DNA of 64,000 bases from Kriegella aquimaris (GTDB lineage Bacteria; Bacteroidota; Bacteroidia; Flavobacteriales; Flavobacteriaceae), in assembly GCF_900103215.1 (NCBI RefSeq), contig NZ_FNGV01000003.1, positions 62,001 to 126,000 on the forward strand, written 5' to 3'. Positions 53,577 to 62,106 of this stretch are shown one piece after another. Each line of letters opens with the position of its first letter. Within the stretch, counting starts at the first letter, position 1. The notes below the pieces were generated by a model. It saw only the letters and a program-made list of their open reading frames with translations, made no database searches and was not told where the DNA came from. A program made the position numbers and the translations under genes.

Positions 53577-54025
53577 CAATCTGCGAGTTTGAGTTTTTCA
53601 TGTGCGAACTCGGCCGTTTCAATGGCTATTTCATTGCCATCGGCTTTTAAATCAGTAGACTGAATTTTAAGCACCCAAGCATTGGCGGCCATCCAGGTAA
53701 CAATAGGCTCGTGGGCCTCATCTAACATGCTAATCGTCATATCTCCCCGGTACTGTTCTCCCTCTTCCTGAAAAAATACCGTTTTCTTCCATTCATCGAA
53801 GAATTGATTTTTTGAGTTCTTAAAGGTGCCCCGTTTTAAGGTAATGTTACTATACTTCTTTAACCCCGGTTGTTTGGTTTTATGGTACTCTTTATCAAGA
53901 CCTCCCCTATATTCTATAATTTCTGTTTCAAAGTCCAGTCCGGATACTTCGGTACAGTTAAATTCTGCGTCCCCGAAGGTTACTTTGAAGTGGAACTTTG
54001 GTAATGGATAATCACTGGCTGCCAT
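53576..54025 (-). CDS. eCIS main tube protein (Afp1-like)
   Basis: This 149-residue gp19/Hcp-like protein has the pattern PLPKFHFKVTFGD, CTEVSGLDFETEIIEYRGG and YSNITLKRGTF, with a C-terminal helix and strand. It forms the stacked hexameric inner tube that carries cargo. It lies directly downstream of the sheath gene (36 bases) and upstream of tube 2. This pairing of one abundant tube and one initiator tube is standard in eCIS. Confidence 0.92.
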   Translation of the reverse strand: MAASDYPLPKFHFKVTFGDAEFNCTEVSGLDFETEIIEYRGGLDKEYHKTKQPGLKKYSNITLKRGTFKNSKNQFFDEWKKTVFFQEEGEQYRGDMTISMLDEAHEPIVTWMAANAWVLKIQSTDLKADGNEIAIETAEFAHEKLKLAD

Positions 54026-54061
54026 AATGCTGTATTTAAATTATTAATTGAATTTTTTTGA

Positions 54062-56017
54062 TTATGCCTCTTGCATTTTGTGTGAGAACTTTAAAACGAT
54101 AAATTCTGCTGGCCTCACCGCAGCCATACCGATTTCTACAATCATTTTACCCTCCAATATATCTTGAGCGGTCATCGTTTCTCCTAATCCTATTTTTACA
54201 TAATAAGCACTTTCAGGAGTTGGCCCCGCCAATGCACCCGCTTTCCATTGTAGATTCAGAAAGTTGGTAATCATAGCCTTTACCTTGGTCCAAGTATTGG
54301 CATCGTTCGGTTCGAAGACAAATTGTTCAGTAGCCTGTTGTACTGATTCCTCTACCATATTGAAGAAACGTCTCACTGGAACATAGCGCCATTCATTATC
54401 ATTACCTGCAAGTGTTCTAGCCCCCCAGACCAGTGTTCCCTTTCCAGTAAAAGTTCTAATGGCATTAATCGATTTACCCGCAGTGGTATCGACATTCAAA
54501 CGGTCTTGGATGTCATTGGTGATTTTTTTACTGGGTTTCACTATATACTTTACCGAAACATTGGCGGGTGCCTTCCAAACGCCACGAGCGCTGTCGACTC
54601 TGGCATATATACCTGCCATTGTAGTGGATGGTGGTAATCGCAACGGAAGATTGTTAATCGCCGTTTTTATATTGTTATAGGTAGCGCTATCGGTATTCTT
54701 TATTTCACCGAGCATATATCCATCTAAAGGTCCAGCGTCAGGGTCGACAGCTGAAGCAGCTGTAATGGCATCAATTACGGCGGGGGCAATCAGGCCTTCT
54801 ATAGCTTGAATGGTATTTTCGACCCCCGTTAGGGCTGCAACAGCCGCGGCAGATTCTGTTTTTACGGCAGTTCCTCCAGTAGCAGCTTCTATCGTTTCTA
54901 AATGACCATTAAGTGAGTTAATAAGGGTATTTATTGCCGACGCCTCTCCGATACCATTCTCCAAATCAGTAGCGGCCGAAGCTGCTCCTGCTGAAACCGC
55001 AGCATCTTCATTGGCATTTTTTGCCGCCGAATTTGCATTGTTCACGACGTTATTTGCCGCATCGGCAATCGCCATTAAGGAATCAACAATTGGTTGTAGT
55101 GTTTGGGTAACAGTCGATGCATTTGCCAAAGCTTCCGGTGCACTCAGCGCTTGTAAAGCTGTATCGGCAGTGGTGAGGTTGGCTACCAATGCACCCATGC
55201 CCGATCTTTCATCGGAAATATTCGTTAATGAGACATTGGTATCGGATAACAGTGAAGGCTGGTTGGTATTGTGCGTAATCTGAAGACTATTCTCATCGTA
55301 ATGATAGTCAAGAATAGAATCTAGATATGGAAAATAAACGGCCCCGTACTTTATTTCTTCAAGATCTGAGCTTATAACATTTCGAACACCCTCGGGGGCG
55401 TTCATTTCAATATCTTCATCATCGGTATAGGTATCTATGATCGTAAACCTGTCTTGCAGTTTTTTACATTGGGCCAATGCATTGTTATAAAGATTATAAA
55501 AATCGGAATGATTGGCCAAAGATGTGGCATCGGGAAACACCAGCAAGGTCGGCTCATCTTCCTTTTCCAAAGTGGTTAATCCTTCGCTTAAATCAGCAAA
55601 CTGCACAGGACTTACTGAATTGTTCGCAATAGCATCTTCATAACTGTTTACAGACACTATATAACACGGACCTCCGCCGTTGGCAAAGTACATCTGCATA
55701 CCATAATACATCAAAAAAGGTGACTTATTTGCCATGGTCGCCTCGGTGACCTTTATCGATTTTTCACCATCAGTCTCAGTAATGATAATTCCCAAAGCAG
55801 TTTCCTTTTTGGGGAATCCAAAATGTACCTCATATTCTAACATAGAGGTAATTCGTTTTGGAACCCTATGCAATGTTTCGCTAAGATCTTCTTCTTTTTC
55901 CTTGGCTTTCTCGGTATACCCGACAAAGGCAGGAATCGCAGTCTCGACTTGAGCTACCGAAGGAGGAAACTTCGATATTTCCTCAATGTAGACTCCAGGT
56001 GTTCTGTAATTTGCCAT
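54062..56017 (-). CDS. eCIS sheath protein with large Ala-rich insertion
   Basis: This 651-residue contractile sheath subunit begins RTPGVYIEEISKFPPSVAQVETAIPAFVGYT, the sheath signature (cue TPGVYIEEI). Its C-terminal domain has TLVWGARTLAG, RYVPVRRFFNMVEESV, and EIGMAAVRPAEFIVLKFSH, the interlocking strands. Residues about 243-430 form an insertion very rich in Ala, Asn and Thr with low complexity (ADAANNVVNNANSAAKNANE and similar), absent from the core fold. Only one sheath gene is present; many eCIS have two or three. Insertion domains of sheaths lie on the outer surface, so this one may cover the particle. Confidence 0.92.
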   Translation of the reverse strand: MANYRTPGVYIEEISKFPPSVAQVETAIPAFVGYTEKAKEKEEDLSETLHRVPKRITSMLEYEVHFGFPKKETALGIIITETDGEKSIKVTEATMANKSPFLMYYGMQMYFANGGGPCYIVSVNSYEDAIANNSVSPVQFADLSEGLTTLEKEDEPTLLVFPDATSLANHSDFYNLYNNALAQCKKLQDRFTIIDTYTDDEDIEMNAPEGVRNVISSDLEEIKYGAVYFPYLDSILDYHYDENSLQITHNTNQPSLLSDTNVSLTNISDERSGMGALVANLTTADTALQALSAPEALANASTVTQTLQPIVDSLMAIADAANNVVNNANSAAKNANEDAAVSAGAASAATDLENGIGEASAINTLINSLNGHLETIEAATGGTAVKTESAAAVAALTGVENTIQAIEGLIAPAVIDAITAASAVDPDAGPLDGYMLGEIKNTDSATYNNIKTAINNLPLRLPPSTTMAGIYARVDSARGVWKAPANVSVKYIVKPSKKITNDIQDRLNVDTTAGKSINAIRTFTGKGTLVWGARTLAGNDNEWRYVPVRRFFNMVEESVQQATEQFVFEPNDANTWTKVKAMITNFLNLQWKAGALAGPTPESAYYVKIGLGETMTAQDILEGKMIVEIGMAAVRPAEFIVLKFSHKMQEA

Positions 56018-56046
56018 AATTTTTGTTTTTAGATTAAATTGCTATT

Positions 56047-57024
56047 TCAAATGAATATGTCTGAGTAATACTTACTTTCTTCCTTCTTTATAAGGTTAAC
56101 CTTGGGGTTCGGAAAATGGTGTTCCACTGCAGGTTCGGGGTTAAAATCCGAGGTTCCGATCGGGATAAAGCCATTTTTAACTAAAGGTTTGGTATCCGAA
56201 GTAACCCATGGTGCCCCTTCAAAATCACCATTGTATCTCCAGAATGTTCGTCTATTTTTAAATCCTAAAGTGAATTGAAGGGGTAGGTTTTGTATGTATT
56301 GTTTTATGTTGGCAGGGTTGCTCTCATCGAATTCTAATAGATCATGATTATTATCGCCCTTTACAGACAAGCGGATAAAACCAATCAAACCTTTGCTCTT
56401 CTGGGTTTGGATATATTTTTCCAAGAGTGCAACATTATCGGGAGTCTCAATATTTGACTTATCGATATGGGCTATAGAAAACCTGTTATTGTTTGAATTG
56501 AAAAATTCATCTTCGAAAGCTATGGTATGCACGATTCTTCTAGCTCCTTCCTCTGTCAATAAAAAATCTGGATCGACACTCCCATCCCAAGTAAAAATAT
56601 TAGCAAAATCGGATGTTTCCGAATCGGGCTTTAGATTGGAAAACAAATAAAGCCCATTGTTACTCTTTGAGGTAATTTGGGTATAATTTTCAAAATATGG
56701 GTCGGTACTGTACAGTTTGTAAGTAAGTGTCAAGTCATTGGGCAACGCAATCAACGGGGTATATTTTACTGGGTCTGAATCTCCTTCGATTAACACTTGT
56801 GAACCCATTCTAAAACCTTCGGAATGCGGTTTGAACAATAGTCGATAGCCTTTAATAGTATGTTGAGTTGACAGCGTGGGCACAACTTTCAAATAATCTG
56901 AAATCTTATAGTTTCTTAAGATTTTCATTCTTTCATTTTCCGGTAGGCCTGAAAACACATCATCTCCTTTATTTAAAAAGTAGGCATGGTGAAAGTTGAT
57001 ATTGAAGAGCGTACGATATATCAT
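56047..57024 (-). CDS. Unknown eCIS protein between tail terminator and sheath (possible cap component)
   Basis: This 325-residue protein begins MIYRTLFNINFHHAYFLNKG and contains LSTQHTIKGYRLLFKPHSEG, YTPLIALPNDLTLTYKLYSTDPYF and an aromatic C-terminus with FRRTFWRYNG-like sequence. It has no signal peptide, membrane helix or catalytic motif that I recognise. Its ATG overlaps the upstream DUF4255 gene by 4 bases, so the two are coupled. The place next to the terminator and sheath suggests a cap or adaptor, as reported for two-part caps in Bacteroidota eCIS such as AlgoCIS. This is inference. Confidence 0.7.
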   Translation of the reverse strand: MIYRTLFNINFHHAYFLNKGDDVFSGLPENERMKILRNYKISDYLKVVPTLSTQHTIKGYRLLFKPHSEGFRMGSQVLIEGDSDPVKYTPLIALPNDLTLTYKLYSTDPYFENYTQITSKSNNGLYLFSNLKPDSETSDFANIFTWDGSVDPDFLLTEEGARRIVHTIAFEDEFFNSNNNRFSIAHIDKSNIETPDNVALLEKYIQTQKSKGLIGFIRLSVKGDNNHDLLEFDESNPANIKQYIQNLPLQFTLGFKNRRTFWRYNGDFEGAPWVTSDTKPLVKNGFIPIGTSDFNPEPAVEHHFPNPKVNLIKKEESKYYSDIFI

Positions 57025-57608
57025 GATTCGATATTTTTAAGTTGATTATCTATTTCAGTAATCAAACTGCCACGTTCTACTCCAACGTCTTTTCGCTCTA
57101 ACTCTATAAGCGAAACCTTATATAGCACTGATGGATATTGTTTCCCTCCTAAAGTGCCCCAAATAAAATTAAGCTCTTCAAATGTTGGTGTGTACAGGCT
57201 AATCGAAAACCTAAAGTCTTCCACATCCATCATATCTCCTTCCCGAATGAAACTCGAATTAGCTTGTGTAAACACACTCTTACCTTGAAAAAATTCGATG
57301 ATTTTTGAAACTCCTTTTAAGGCTTCTGTGTATAAGGCATTTGTTGCACTAAAAAGCACATAAAGGTTTAAGTTGACCTTATGGTTTCTATAATCTACTG
57401 TGGTGCCCGTACTATAATTATTGGATATGTTCTTCATCGCAAACTCTTCCTGCATATTCAACAGTGATAGTACGATGTCAGTAGTGGTATTTTGATTATC
57501 GTTACCATCAGAATCCATTACGGTAGCAATATTTTCCAAGGAAACCGGATTTCCTTCGAAATAACTATTTACTTCTTCTGTAATGACCTGCAAAACTTCG
57601 TAAATCAT
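57021..57608 (-). CDS. Tail terminator protein (DUF4255, Afp16-like)
   Basis: This 195-residue protein begins MIYEVLQVITEEVNSYF. It has VDYRNHKVNLNLYVLFSATNALYTEALKGVSKIIEFFQG in the middle (cue NLYVLFSAT), which fits the DUF4255 (Pvc16 N-terminal) family. It caps the tube and sheath at the distal end. It is the first gene of the eCIS cluster and the following gene overlaps its stop by 4 bases (ATGA). An 855-base spacer lies upstream and must contain the main promoter. Confidence 0.92.
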   Translation of the reverse strand: MIYEVLQVITEEVNSYFEGNPVSLENIATVMDSDGNDNQNTTTDIVLSLLNMQEEFAMKNISNNYSTGTTVDYRNHKVNLNLYVLFSATNALYTEALKGVSKIIEFFQGKSVFTQANSSFIREGDMMDVEDFRFSISLYTPTFEELNFIWGTLGGKQYPSVLYKVSLIELERKDVGVERGSLITEIDNQLKNIES

Positions 57609-58463
57609 AGTGCTATTTATAAAGTACCAATTATAAAACTCATTACGGTTTCGGTGTTTTTAAATTACATCAAACATTAAAAAGGACGAATACGGGGGAG
57701 TTTCACGTCTAATTCATTATTTAAAATGAGCGGGCCACATTAAATCGCATCGGGGGAGTATGCTGTCGTATCAAGACTTCGCATTGCAATTATTCTAAAC
57801 GTAGATTCTGTCATAGAGGGTATAGACAGAGGTAAAATTTGAGATAGATTAAAAATAGGTAATCTTCCGAAGGTCTTAAACAAACATGTATAGTTGGCAC
57901 AAAATCCTGTATAAGCCGTGTCTAACAGTACTTTTTATGCAAATACCCAGAATTTTCCAGGAAAATGAGACATAACATGGGGCTACTGTCTTTATGCTAA
58001 AACATCAGATTAAAAAGATAATTTCAATGTTCAATCATCCTACTTATAGTACTTACGACAAACCCGTTTATAGATCAAAAAAGCATTTGAACGAAATCGA
58101 AAACGCCTAATCGAATTTACTGCCACTTCATGGAGGTAAAATCCTACATTATGAATTTTGCCGTTTTATAAAAAAACCATTTTATGGATAAGAAAACTAC
58201 CTATTCTTACTTTGTTTACATTTTTTGCGGATTCTGCTTTCTTTGGTCAATGTACATACTGATATCAAGAATATAATGTTTTAAAGGTTTTGAATAATCT
58301 AGAAGGAACCTGATCGGATTTATTCCAGTGCTGTTCCTGTATCTGTATAACAATCTCATTGAGCTGACCGCTATTTTTTTGGTCTTCTTTTTTTAGTCTG
58401 TAGTTTGTCTATTGACTGATTTATTCGAAATTTATTGTAATTTCTACGCTAAATTTCAAAATT
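57609..58463. other. 855-bp spacer upstream of the eCIS operon
   Basis: This AT-rich divergent spacer must hold the eCIS promoter (minus strand) and that of the Gfo/Idh/MocA gene (plus strand), but no exact TAnnTTTG element was found on the eCIS strand. The 9-mer CGGGGGAGT occurs twice, at 57693-57701 and 57751-57759, 58 bases apart, in an otherwise G-poor area. A 38-codon frame at 57994-58110 was judged unconvincing. No transposase remnants are seen. Confidence 0.5.
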
Positions 58464-59552
58464 ATGAAAAACCAAAGACGCATATTTCTACAAAAAACGG
58501 GAATTATTGCAGCTGCATCGGCTTTTTCACCGAATGTACTGCTATCGGCCACCAGCCCAAAAAAAGAAAAATTAGGGGTTGCCCTTGTGGGCTTGGGGTA
58601 TTATAGTACTGATCTACTCGCCCCCGCTCTACAGTTGACTAAAAATTGTGAGCTCAAGGGTATTGTAACCGGAAGTCCTGAGAAAATTCCGGTATGGAAG
58701 GAGAAATACGGCATAGCCGATAAAAACATCTATAACTATCAAAATTACGATACCATCGCGAATAATCCTGAAATCGATGTTATCTACGTTGTTCTCCCAC
58801 CCTCAATGCATGCTGAATACACTGTACGCGGTGCCAAAGCCGGCAAACATATTTGGTGTGAGAAACCAATGGCACCATCTATTGCCGATTGTGAGGCCAT
58901 GATAAAGGCATGTAATGATAATAAAGTGAAACTTGCCATAGGTTATCGCTGCCAACACGACCCTGGTATTCAAGCCTATATGAAAGTCGCCAAAGAAAAA
59001 CCCTTTGGTAAAATTAAAATGGTCACCTCGGCCGCTGGATATTTCGACGGAAGAACCGACCATTGGAAACAAAAGAAAAACTTGGGTGGCGGTGCAATGG
59101 GCGATATGGGTGTTTACGCCTTGCAAGGTGCTCGATTAGCCACGGGGGAAGAACCTATTTCGGTTCTCGCACAAGCTTCTACCACACGGCCGGAAGTATA
59201 TCATGAAGTTGAGGAAACCATGATGTTTCAACTCGAATTTCCTAGTGGTGCCCGAGCTTCATGCCAGACGAGCTTTGGTATTAATATGAACCACCTTCAA
59301 GTCAATTACGAAAAGGGGTGGCTTAAAATGGAACCCCATTCTTCGTATCGCGGCAATAAGGGAAGCATGTCGAATGGTACTGAAATAAACTATCCCATCG
59401 AAAGTCAGCAGGCCAAGCAAATGGATGAAGACGCCATGGCAATTATGAACAAAACTGATTTACTTGTTCCTGGTGAAGAGGGTCTGCGCGATATTCGCGT
59501 GGTAGAAGCAATTTACAAATCTGCAAATGCCAATTGCACAGTAAAAATATAA
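58464..59552 (+). CDS. Exported Gfo/Idh/MocA-family oxidoreductase (Tat-type)
   Basis: This 362-residue protein has an N-terminal NQRRIFLQKTGIIAAASAF, a twin-arginine (RRxFLxK) signal, so it is folded with its cofactor in the cytoplasm and exported to the periplasm. VALVGLGYYSTDLLAPAL is the Rossmann loop and EKPMAPSIADCEAMI the family signature Lys. GGGAMGDMGVYALQGAR follows. It is close to glucose-fructose-oxidoreductase-type proteins, which keep NADP tightly bound. It is 130 bases upstream of the polysaccharide lyase in the same direction, which suggests it acts on lyase products. The substrate is unknown. Confidence 0.88.
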   Translation: MKNQRRIFLQKTGIIAAASAFSPNVLLSATSPKKEKLGVALVGLGYYSTDLLAPALQLTKNCELKGIVTGSPEKIPVWKEKYGIADKNIYNYQNYDTIANNPEIDVIYVVLPPSMHAEYTVRGAKAGKHIWCEKPMAPSIADCEAMIKACNDNKVKLAIGYRCQHDPGIQAYMKVAKEKPFGKIKMVTSAAGYFDGRTDHWKQKKNLGGGAMGDMGVYALQGARLATGEEPISVLAQASTTRPEVYHEVEETMMFQLEFPSGARASCQTSFGINMNHLQVNYEKGWLKMEPHSSYRGNKGSMSNGTEINYPIESQQAKQMDEDAMAIMNKTDLLVPGEEGLRDIRVVEAIYKSANANCTVKI

Positions 59553-59682
59553 ACCGCTAATCGGCACATAAGAATTTGTCAAAGTTTCTCATTTAAGGGC
59601 ATTCCAATCAAGAATGTACTGAGATCCTATGCATTTACTATACTACCTCAATAATTATTTACTATCAATAATTAAAAAATAA

Positions 59683-61923
59683 ATGGCCAAAAACACGGTA
59701 ACATCTCACATACAAATAAGTTTCAAATTATTCATTGTTCTGTTCTTTATTGGAAATTCATTGGCGGCGGCCCAAACTGATATTGAGCGTATTAAGCAGA
59801 GAATTGTTACCAAACTGATGGATTCTTATCCCGGTGACATGCAAATCGAATCAATAATCGATACATTTCGAGAAGATGGCACTTGGCCTGGTATCGACTA
59901 TGCTGACGTTTCCCGCGAAGGATTTCTTCATCGTATTCATGCGAACAATATGCTGTCATTGGGGCAAGCTTATAAAACCGAAAATTCAAAATTTTATAAG
60001 AACGAACAGGTAAAAGATATTATCGAAAGGGCATTAAAAAATTGGGTAGATAATGATTATATCTGTGATAATTGGTGGTACAACCAAATCGGGATACCAA
60101 ATATTCTAGTAGCTTTATTATTGGTAATCGGGGACGATTTGCCCCCTGCCCTAGTCGAAAAAGCGCAACCTATGATTAATAGGGCCAATATCGATGCGCA
60201 AGGCGCTCGGCCAGGCGGAGACCGTATCAAAATTGCCGGTATCGAAGCAAAGAACATGCTTTTCTTAAATAATAATAAGCAATTCGATCTGGTTATCAAG
60301 GTAATTGAAAGTGAAATAAAGAACGTCGAATGGATCGGCATGAAATATGGTTATGGTTTCCGCCATGATCCAGGGGGATTTGAGAACCGCACTGCCGGCG
60401 GACGGGGAATTCAGTATGATAACAGTTTCCATCACCGTCAAGATGGGGTGAATAACACTTTATCATACGGGTTAAGCTATGCCAGCGCTTTCGTCGAATG
60501 GGCTGTGTATACGGCCGACACAGCATATAGTTTTTCTGATGAGAAGTTAGCAGGTTTAATCGACTATTTTTTAGATGGCATCTGTAAAACTGCCGTCTTT
60601 GGCAAGTACCCCGATGCCGGGGCCAAAAACCGAAGCATGAGTCGCGAAGGTTCACTTCACGCCTATAATTCAGATATGGCCAAAGGGTTATTGCGTACAT
60701 CATCTTATAGAAAAGACGAACTTCAGGAAATCGTAGATATCAGGGATAAAGGAATAAAACCCACCACTTCACATGCCACATTTTATAGGCATTCGGAGCA
60801 TTTTTCCTTTCAACGTCCCGATTTTTTTACATCGGTGCGAATGTACTCCACCCGAAATCATAACATGGAGAGCCCCTATAATAGTGAAGGGCTACTAAAC
60901 CATTATCGCGGAGATGGTACTAACCATGTTTCGCGTACAGGGGATGAATATTTTGATATTTGGCCCGTTTACGACTACCAAAAAATACCGGGTGCGACCA
61001 TCGTTCAAAAACCGGAAATGCAGGATCCTGAACAAATTAAGAAACGGGGCTCCACTGAATTTGTCGGTGCCGTCACCGATGGCAAATATGCAGCGGTCGC
61101 CTTTGATTTTGAGAGTCAGCACGATACCCTTTGCGCTCGAAAGTCATGGTTCTTTTTTGATGAGGAATACGTTGCCCTTGGTGCGGGTATTTCTTATGAA
61201 AATAAAGTCGCCGTAGCAACAACATTGAATCAGTGTCTGCTTCGAGATGATGTCACTATTTCTAAAAACAGCACACCCTCAGTCATCGAAAAAAATGACA
61301 AGGCCTATGAAAACATCGACTGGGTCTATCAAGATGGAATTGGTTATGTCTTCACAAAACCTACTAACGTACACATAAAAAATAATGAAGCCACTGGATC
61401 GTGGTGGAAAATCAACAAACAGGCCGATTCTCCCAAAGAAGAAGTGAAACTTGATGTTTTCAAATTATGGCTTGATCATGGAGTCAGACCGGCCGATGCG
61501 TCATACGAGTACATTGTAGTGCCAGCAACTTCATTAGAGAAATTAAAACAAAATAGTTCTAAAAGCCGTATTACCATAGTTTCGAACACCCCAGAAGTAC
61601 AAGCCGTTAGAAACTCAGAACTAAACATTTTTCAGGCTGTTTTCTATAAAGCAAATACTATTGATATCTCAGAAAATCTACAATTATGTGCAGATAGTCC
61701 GGGAATTGTGATGATCAAAACCAAAGGTGATTTAGTGAAAAGCATTTCGGTATCGGATCCCAATCGAGAATTGGGAAAAATGCATATTTCTATTTCAGGA
61801 AAGGTAAATAAGCAAGGTGAAAATTTCTCGGCTATCTGGAATAAGAAGGAAAAAGTCTCAAGAATTTCTATTGATTTGCCCCAAGGTGTCGATGCTGGTA
61901 AAAGCGTGACAATAGCCTTATAA
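59683..61923 (+). CDS. Family 8 type polysaccharide lyase (chondroitin/hyaluronan lyase-like fold)
   Basis: This 746-residue secreted enzyme has a signal peptide (about 1-30, ending LAAAQT). An (alpha/alpha) toroid follows, with DNWWYNQIGIPNILVALLL (about 125-145) carrying the active-site Asn/Trp patch, DNSFHHRQDGVNNTLSYG (about 246-263) supplying the catalytic His and Tyr, and SREGSLHAY near 325 with the Arg. The central domain has NMESPYNSEGLLNHYRGDGTNHV and FDIWPVYDYQKIPGAT, a PL8 signature. It cleaves uronic acid polysaccharide by beta-elimination. The exact polymer is not clear; chondroitin, hyaluronan and algal uronates are all possible. There is no SusCD pair nearby, so this is a minimal locus. 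Confidence 0.87.
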   Translation: MAKNTVTSHIQISFKLFIVLFFIGNSLAAAQTDIERIKQRIVTKLMDSYPGDMQIESIIDTFREDGTWPGIDYADVSREGFLHRIHANNMLSLGQAYKTENSKFYKNEQVKDIIERALKNWVDNDYICDNWWYNQIGIPNILVALLLVIGDDLPPALVEKAQPMINRANIDAQGARPGGDRIKIAGIEAKNMLFLNNNKQFDLVIKVIESEIKNVEWIGMKYGYGFRHDPGGFENRTAGGRGIQYDNSFHHRQDGVNNTLSYGLSYASAFVEWAVYTADTAYSFSDEKLAGLIDYFLDGICKTAVFGKYPDAGAKNRSMSREGSLHAYNSDMAKGLLRTSSYRKDELQEIVDIRDKGIKPTTSHATFYRHSEHFSFQRPDFFTSVRMYSTRNHNMESPYNSEGLLNHYRGDGTNHVSRTGDEYFDIWPVYDYQKIPGATIVQKPEMQDPEQIKKRGSTEFVGAVTDGKYAAVAFDFESQHDTLCARKSWFFFDEEYVALGAGISYENKVAVATTLNQCLLRDDVTISKNSTPSVIEKNDKAYENIDWVYQDGIGYVFTKPTNVHIKNNEATGSWWKINKQADSPKEEVKLDVFKLWLDHGVRPADASYEYIVVPATSLEKLKQNSSKSRITIVSNTPEVQAVRNSELNIFQAVFYKANTIDISENLQLCADSPGIVMIKTKGDLVKSISVSDPNRELGKMHISISGKVNKQGENFSAIWNKKEKVSRISIDLPQGVDAGKSVTIAL

Positions 61924-61982
61924 GTGAATCGATTTGATTGTCGAAACAACCTTTTAAATTCTTAAAAAAGACGCTTGTCAAT

Positions 61983-62018
61983 AAATAAATCACAACCTTG
62001 TTCGGTTATGATTTATTT
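61983..62018 (+). terminator. Hairpin after the lyase gene
   Basis: A 15-bp inverted repeat with one mismatch, AAATAAATCACAACC / GGTTATGATTTATTT, has a 6-base loop and is followed by ACTTTTATG. It is very AT-rich and begins 60 bases after the stop. It is probably a first terminator ahead of the stronger one at 62056. Confidence 0.55.
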
Positions 62019-62055
62019 ACTTTTATGATTAGGAAAGGGGGTATTTCAATATAAA

Positions 62056-62079
62056 ACCACGGTCATTGCTAACCGTGGT
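62056..62079. terminator. Bidirectional rho-independent terminator
   Basis: An 8-bp perfect stem, ACCACGGT / ACCGTGGT, with an 8-base loop is followed by CTTTTT on the plus strand and preceded by ATAAA. It separates the convergent lyase gene (+) and lipoprotein gene (-). Confidence 0.85.
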
Positions 62080-62106
62080 CTTTTTATCAAAGTAATGCTA
62101 GTAGCT

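Noticed and set aside
28583-57608. Type VI secretion system or R-type prophage
   Set aside because: No TssJ, TssL, TssM or ClpV genes are present, and no capsid, terminase, integrase or holin. DUF4255, CIS_TMP and an Afp15-type ATPase point to eCIS.
57994-58110. 38-codon frame beginning MLKHQIKKII in the eCIS upstream spacer
   Set aside because: It has no ribosome-binding site and no recognisable family; length is within chance for AT-rich DNA.
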